In this document: positions 60,906 to 64,000 of the stretch, one piece after another
Position numbering within the stretch: the stretch's first letter is position 1
Layout of the letters: every line of letters starts with the position of its first letter
Origin: Ciceribacter sichuanensis
GTDB taxonomy: Bacteria; Pseudomonadota; Alphaproteobacteria; Rhizobiales; Rhizobiaceae
Assembly: GCF_024055605.1 (NCBI RefSeq)
Contig: NZ_JAMXLX010000005.1
Span: 124,001-188,000 of the forward strand
Direction: 5' to 3'
Length of the DNA stretch: 64,000 nt
Made by a program: the position numbers and the translations under genes
Notes under the pieces: generated by a model
Seen by the model: only the letters and a program-made list of their open reading frames with translations
Told to the model about the DNA's origin: nothing
The model's database searches: none

Positions 60906-62021
60906 ATGGATACGCTCTTTCGCATCGTCGCCCTGATCCGCAAGGAACTGCTCGCCATGCTCAAGGACCCGCGGGCGCGGTTCCTGCTGGTGTTGCCGCC
61001 TCTCCTGCAGAGCCTGATCTTCGGCTATGCCGCGACCTATGACCTGAACGACGTGCCCTATGCCGTGCTCGATCTCGATCACAGCGGCGCATCGCGAGAA
61101 CTGATCGGGCATTTCGATGGCTCCGGCATCTTTCGCAGGGTGGCGACGCTCAGTAACGACACCGGTATCGCGCCGCAGATCGATGCGCAGCGGGCGGTGG
61201 TGGTTGTTGTCATCGAGGATGGTTTCGAGCGAAAGCTCAATGCCGGCGAGACGGCTTCGGTGCAGGCGATTGCCGACGGGCGCAACTCCAATACAGCCGG
61301 CACCGCGCAGGGCTATGTTTCGCAGATCGCGCAGAGGTTTGCGGAAGACTGGCGTGAGGACCACGGCATTTCCGCGCCGGGGCAGGTGAAACTGACGACC
61401 CGCGCGTGGTTCAATCCCAATCTCGAGACGCGCTGGAACATGATTACCTCCATGGTCGCGATGATCACCATGACGATGACCATGGTGCTGACATCGCTGT
61501 CTGTTGCGCGCGAGCGTGAGGAGGGGACGTTCGAACAGCTGCTGGTGACGCCTTTCCGGCCGGGCGAGGTGATGATCGGCAAGGCGATCCCGTCGATGAT
61601 GGTGGGCCTGCTTCAATCGACCATCATCCTGCTGGTGGCGCAGTTCTGGTTCCGTATCCCGTTCGAAGGCAATTACTTCCTGCTCTATGCGGGTCTTGTG
61701 CTTTTCCTGACGGCAGTGGTCGGTGTCGGTCTTTTCTTGTCGGCTCTCGCGCTCACCATGCAGCAGGCGATGATATCTTCCTTCGTCACGATCATGCCGT
61801 TCACGCTGCTGTCGGGCATGACGACGCCGATCGAGAACATGCCGGATGTCCTGCAATATCTGACCCTCATCAACCCGCTGCGCTATGCGATCAGCATCGT
61901 GCATCAGGTCTATCTTGAAGGGGCGGGGTTGGCGGAGGTGAAATATGAATTCCTGGCGCTCGCGGCCATCGCCTCGGTCACGCTGCCGGTGTCTGCCTGG
62001 CTCTTCCGTCACAGGCTTTGA
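60906..62021 (+). CDS. ABC-2 type exporter permease (YbhR-like)
   Basis: 371 residues with the same plan as its neighbour: LLVLPPLLQSLIFGYAAT, a periplasmic domain, SVAREREEGTFEQLLVTPF and four to five C-terminal helices. The ATG at 60906 has GAGGTG seven bases upstream; a GTG at 60897 overlapping the upstream stop is possible. The two permeases form a heterodimer exporting drugs or lipophilic compounds. Confidence 0.91.
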   Translation: MDTLFRIVALIRKELLAMLKDPRARFLLVLPPLLQSLIFGYAATYDLNDVPYAVLDLDHSGASRELIGHFDGSGIFRRVATLSNDTGIAPQIDAQRAVVVVVIEDGFERKLNAGETASVQAIADGRNSNTAGTAQGYVSQIAQRFAEDWREDHGISAPGQVKLTTRAWFNPNLETRWNMITSMVAMITMTMTMVLTSLSVAREREEGTFEQLLVTPFRPGEVMIGKAIPSMMVGLLQSTIILLVAQFWFRIPFEGNYFLLYAGLVLFLTAVVGVGLFLSALALTMQQAMISSFVTIMPFTLLSGMTTPIENMPDVLQYLTLINPLRYAISIVHQVYLEGAGLAEVKYEFLALAAIASVTLPVSAWLFRHRL

Positions 62022-62069
62022 AGCTCTGATTCATCGCATCCTCTACCACATGGAACTGCCCGGTATGCT

Positions 62070-63065
62070 TCACCCGAAGCGGTCGCGCCATGCGGGTTGG
62101 GCATTTTCCACCGGAAGCGCGGTTGCCTCGTAGACGCCGCGGGCGATGGCGCGGGCCATGACGATGGTCGCCAGATGGCATAGCTCCATGAAACTGGCGA
62201 GATCGGTGAGTGGCCGGGCCCTTGTCGCTGCGGCAAAGATGGTGTCGCCATCGGCCGGAAGATGGGCGGGAAGAACCGCTCGGGCAAGGCCGTCATGGGC
62301 CATGATCGACAGGCGATGGGCCTGCGCCTTGGTGAGCACGGCATCGGTGACGACTGCGCCGATGGTGGTGGCGGTGAGATTGACGCCCTTTGCCCTCAAA
62401 GCGATGTCGGATGCGGTGAAATCTTGCGGCATGCCGTTGCCGCCGAACTCGCTGTCCTGTTCGAACGGGGCCGACCAGAAATGCCGGCCGGTGCCGATAG
62501 TGGCCGAACCCATGGCATTGACGGCGACGATGGCCGCGATCCGGTGGCCGCTCGATGTTTCCGCGCTGGCCGAGCCGAGGCCGCCCTTCACCGTTGCCGT
62601 CGTCGCGCCGGTGCCGGCTCCCACCGTTCCGAGTTCGAACGGGCCTTTCGCGGCGGCCTTGAAGGCTTCGTAGCCCATGTCGCGATAGGGTGATTGCAGT
62701 CCCCAGTCCTTGTTGCCGCCGTTCAGTAAATCCATGAGGATCGCCTGCGGCACGATCGGCACTCTGGTGTTGCCGACCTGAAAACCGCGTCCGATGGAGC
62801 GCAGGCCTGCCTGAACGCCGCCTGCTGCGTCGAGGCCGAAGGCGGAGCCACCGGAAAGCACCAGCGCGTCGACCGCCTCCACCACCATCGACGGATCGAG
62901 CAGCGCCGTTTCCCGCCCGCCCGGAGCGCCGCCGAGCACGGTGCCGGATGCGACCGCCGGTTCGTCGAAGACGATGGCTGTGACGCCGGAGCCGAGCGCA
63001 AGATCGGTGGTATGACCGACGGAAATGCCGTCGATGTCGGTGAGTAGATTGGTGAGGGCGGGCAT
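62070..63065 (-). CDS. P1/S58 family peptidase (DmpA-like Ntn hydrolase)
   Basis: 331 residues. DGISVGHTTDLALGSGVTAI starts the fold; VLSGGSAFGLDAAGGV and TVKGGLGSASAETSSGHRIAAI (in parts) mark the nucleophile region, where DmpA relatives self-cleave between Gly and Ser or Thr. DmpA releases N-terminal L- or D-residues from peptides. No signal peptide. It stands downstream of the 2-oxoglutarate oxygenase gene on the same strand, separated by a 497-bp gap. Confidence 0.88.
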   Translation of the reverse strand: MPALTNLLTDIDGISVGHTTDLALGSGVTAIVFDEPAVASGTVLGGAPGGRETALLDPSMVVEAVDALVLSGGSAFGLDAAGGVQAGLRSIGRGFQVGNTRVPIVPQAILMDLLNGGNKDWGLQSPYRDMGYEAFKAAAKGPFELGTVGAGTGATTATVKGGLGSASAETSSGHRIAAIVAVNAMGSATIGTGRHFWSAPFEQDSEFGGNGMPQDFTASDIALRAKGVNLTATTIGAVVTDAVLTKAQAHRLSIMAHDGLARAVLPAHLPADGDTIFAAATRARPLTDLASFMELCHLATIVMARAIARGVYEATALPVENAQPAWRDRFG

Positions 63066-63154
63066 GGGGAATTCTTCCTGTGATCGGCTGAGCCGAGGCT
63101 AGGCGGAAGAGGGCGGAGAGGCAAGGGGTGGGGCTTTCAGCCGCTGGCGCAATC

Positions 63155-63487
63155 GCCCCTCATCCGGTTGCCGCCACCTTCTCCCGGCAGGAGGCAGGGC
63201 AATCACATGAAGGCATGGGGCGATGGTTGGGGGCCCTCCCTTTTGTGGGGAGGGGGAGGGGTCTTCGCCCCGCAGCAAAACCCCTTCCGTCCGCGTCCTG
63301 CGGACCCCTCCCGACAAGGGGAGGGTTAGGAATGCCGCAACGCCGCACCTTCCATGTGCTCACCCCGCCGCAAGCGGGGAGAAGGACTGTGCGGCAACGC
63401 CTCTGCTCTTCCGGTCTGTCGGGGAAGAGGATCTGCTGCGGCATTTGCGTTCCCTCTCCCCGCTTGCGGGGAGAGGGTCAGGGTGAG
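63155..63487. repeat. Block of Rhizobium-type intergenic mosaic modules
   Basis: It starts CCCCTCATCC (63155) and holds several related GC palindromes: CCCTCCC...GGGGAGGG around 63235-63251, CCGCAAGCGGGGAGAAGG at 63367-63386, and CCCTCTCCCCGC / GCGGGGAGAGGG at 63452-63478, ending TCAGGGTGAG. These modules match those at 26179-26325. They fill most of the 497-bp gap between the S58 peptidase and the oxygenase; no gene was recognised in that gap. Confidence 0.78.
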
Positions 63488-63562
63488 AATCGTGAAGGCT
63501 GGGCTGTGCCGTCTACCCCTTCTCTGGAGAGAAGACGAGCTTTCGCCCCGAGCCGTCAGCCG

Positions 63563-64000
63563 TCACATGGTCTTGCCGCCGAAGTTGGCGGCGATGCGCA
63601 TCTGCAGGTAGTCGTTGGCGGTCATCGGTTCGTACTTCTTCTCCGGGCCCTGGATCACGGCGTCGCAATTGGCCTGGCAGAAGAAGGCGAGCGAATAGCG
63701 CGGCCCGTGCGGCTCGTCCGGACGCGGCATGCGCACCCGGTGGAGCGTCGACTTCAGCTTGTCGTCGCTCCAGCGCATCAGCATATCGCCGATGTTGCAG
63801 GTGACGACGCCCGGAAGCGGCGGGATCGAGGTCCAGGTCTGGCTCTCGTATTCATGGCCGGGGCATACCTGCAGGCCGCCCTGACCGGGGCGCTGGTGCA
63901 GCAGCGTCAGGCAATCGTAATCGGTGTGGGCGCCGGCGCGCCATGCCTTGTAGTCCTCCGGCTTCGGATCGACGAGCGGCAGATAATGCAGGAGCCGCAG
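63563..64000 (-). CDS. Isopenicillin N synthase-like 2-oxoglutarate/Fe(II) oxygenase, C-terminal part (cut by window end)
   Basis: The frame is open from the window edge to the stop at 63563 (145 residues). Iron ligands H-x-D are in AGAHTDYDCLTLL and the distal His in KSTLHRVRMP; the Arg-x-Ser of RYSLAFF binds 2-oxoglutarate. GGLQVCPGHEYESQTW and CNIGDMLMRWSDDKL are conserved family segments. Family members oxidise small molecules in the cytosol; actual penicillin synthesis is not implied. Substrate unknown; N-terminal domain lies outside the window. Confidence 0.9.
   Translation of the reverse strand: MRLLHYLPLVDPKPEDYKAWRAGAHTDYDCLTLLHQRPGQGGLQVCPGHEYESQTWTSIPPLPGVVTCNIGDMLMRWSDDKLKSTLHRVRMPRPDEPHGPRYSLAFFCQANCDAVIQGPEKKYEPMTANDYLQMRIAANFGGKTM

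Noticed and set aside
63155..63487. Possible CRISPR array because of repeated GC palindromes
   Set aside because: The units differ in length and sequence, spacing is irregular and no cas gene is present. They match mosaic modules at 26179-26325.
63563..64000. Isopenicillin N synthase for antibiotic biosynthesis
   Set aside because: Only the general 2-oxoglutarate/Fe(II) fold is evident. No peptide synthetase or other penicillin gene is present in the window.

Overview
The window looks like chromosome or chromid sequence from an alphaproteobacterium of the Rhizobiaceae (Rhizobium/Agrobacterium/Sinorhizobium relatives). The reasons are high GC, a PhyR-NepR-EcfG general stress response locus, Rhizobium-type intergenic mosaic repeats (CCCCTCATCC...CTTCTCCCCGC palindromes), many ABC-import catabolic operons, and a phaC / MaoC-Pta / ackA operon of the kind known from Sinorhizobium meliloti. 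No rRNA, tRNA, CRISPR array, insertion sequence, prophage or integrase was seen. All full-length genes appear intact. The window cuts a gene at each end.

Layout. (1) 1-3.9 kb, plus strand: purine-type catabolism, with the tail of an 8-oxoguanine-deaminase-like enzyme, a Rieske-domain-less ring-hydroxylating oxygenase, a second amidohydrolase and guanine deaminase. (2) 3.9-11.9 kb: a general-stress-response island. It holds phyR, two nepR anti-sigma genes, ecfG, an HWE histidine kinase, and small stress genes (CsbD, DUF883, holin-like, two DUF1328, one uncharacterised protein). Eight GGAAC-N18/19-TT promoters of EcfG type can be read directly. A metallopeptidase, a lone receiver protein and a Crp/Fnr regulator sit among them. 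(3) 12.1-15.2 kb: pntAB transhydrogenase. (4) 15.2-17.2 kb: a divergent LysR / medium-chain oxidoreductase pair. (5) 17.2-29.5 kb: an operon for non-phosphorylative L-fucose-type sugar degradation with its own ABC importer, controlled by a divergent IclR regulator. (6) 29.5-32.3 kb: ynfA, a solute-binding-protein-like gene without a signal peptide, and a CaiB/BaiF CoA-transferase.

(7) 32.4-50.1 kb: two divergent operons. The minus-strand operon encodes a spermidine/putrescine-class ABC importer, a class C beta-lactamase-fold serine hydrolase, two tandem YtcJ-type amidohydrolases and a TetR regulator. The plus-strand operon encodes an amidase, an M19 dipeptidase and a dipeptide-class importer. 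Together they look like uptake and hydrolysis of unusual amides or peptides. (8) 50.1-56.2 kb: a phnM gene without other phn genes, lying between inverted copies of a ~95-bp intergenic element, then ackA, a MaoC-phosphotransacetylase fusion and phaC, linking acetyl-phosphate and polyhydroxybutyrate. (9) 56.2-62.0 kb: a TetR/CerR regulator and a divergent HlyD-ABC-ABC2 exporter, with a perfect 18-bp palindrome between them. (10) 62.0-64.0 kb: an S58 peptidase, a mosaic repeat block, and the C-terminal part of an isopenicillin-N-synthase-like 2-oxoglutarate oxygenase.

The points most worth following up are the Rieske-less oxygenase in a purine cluster, the density of EcfG promoters (including overlapping divergent ones), the signal-less binding protein coupled to a CoA-transferase, the amide/peptide locus, and the stray phnM.
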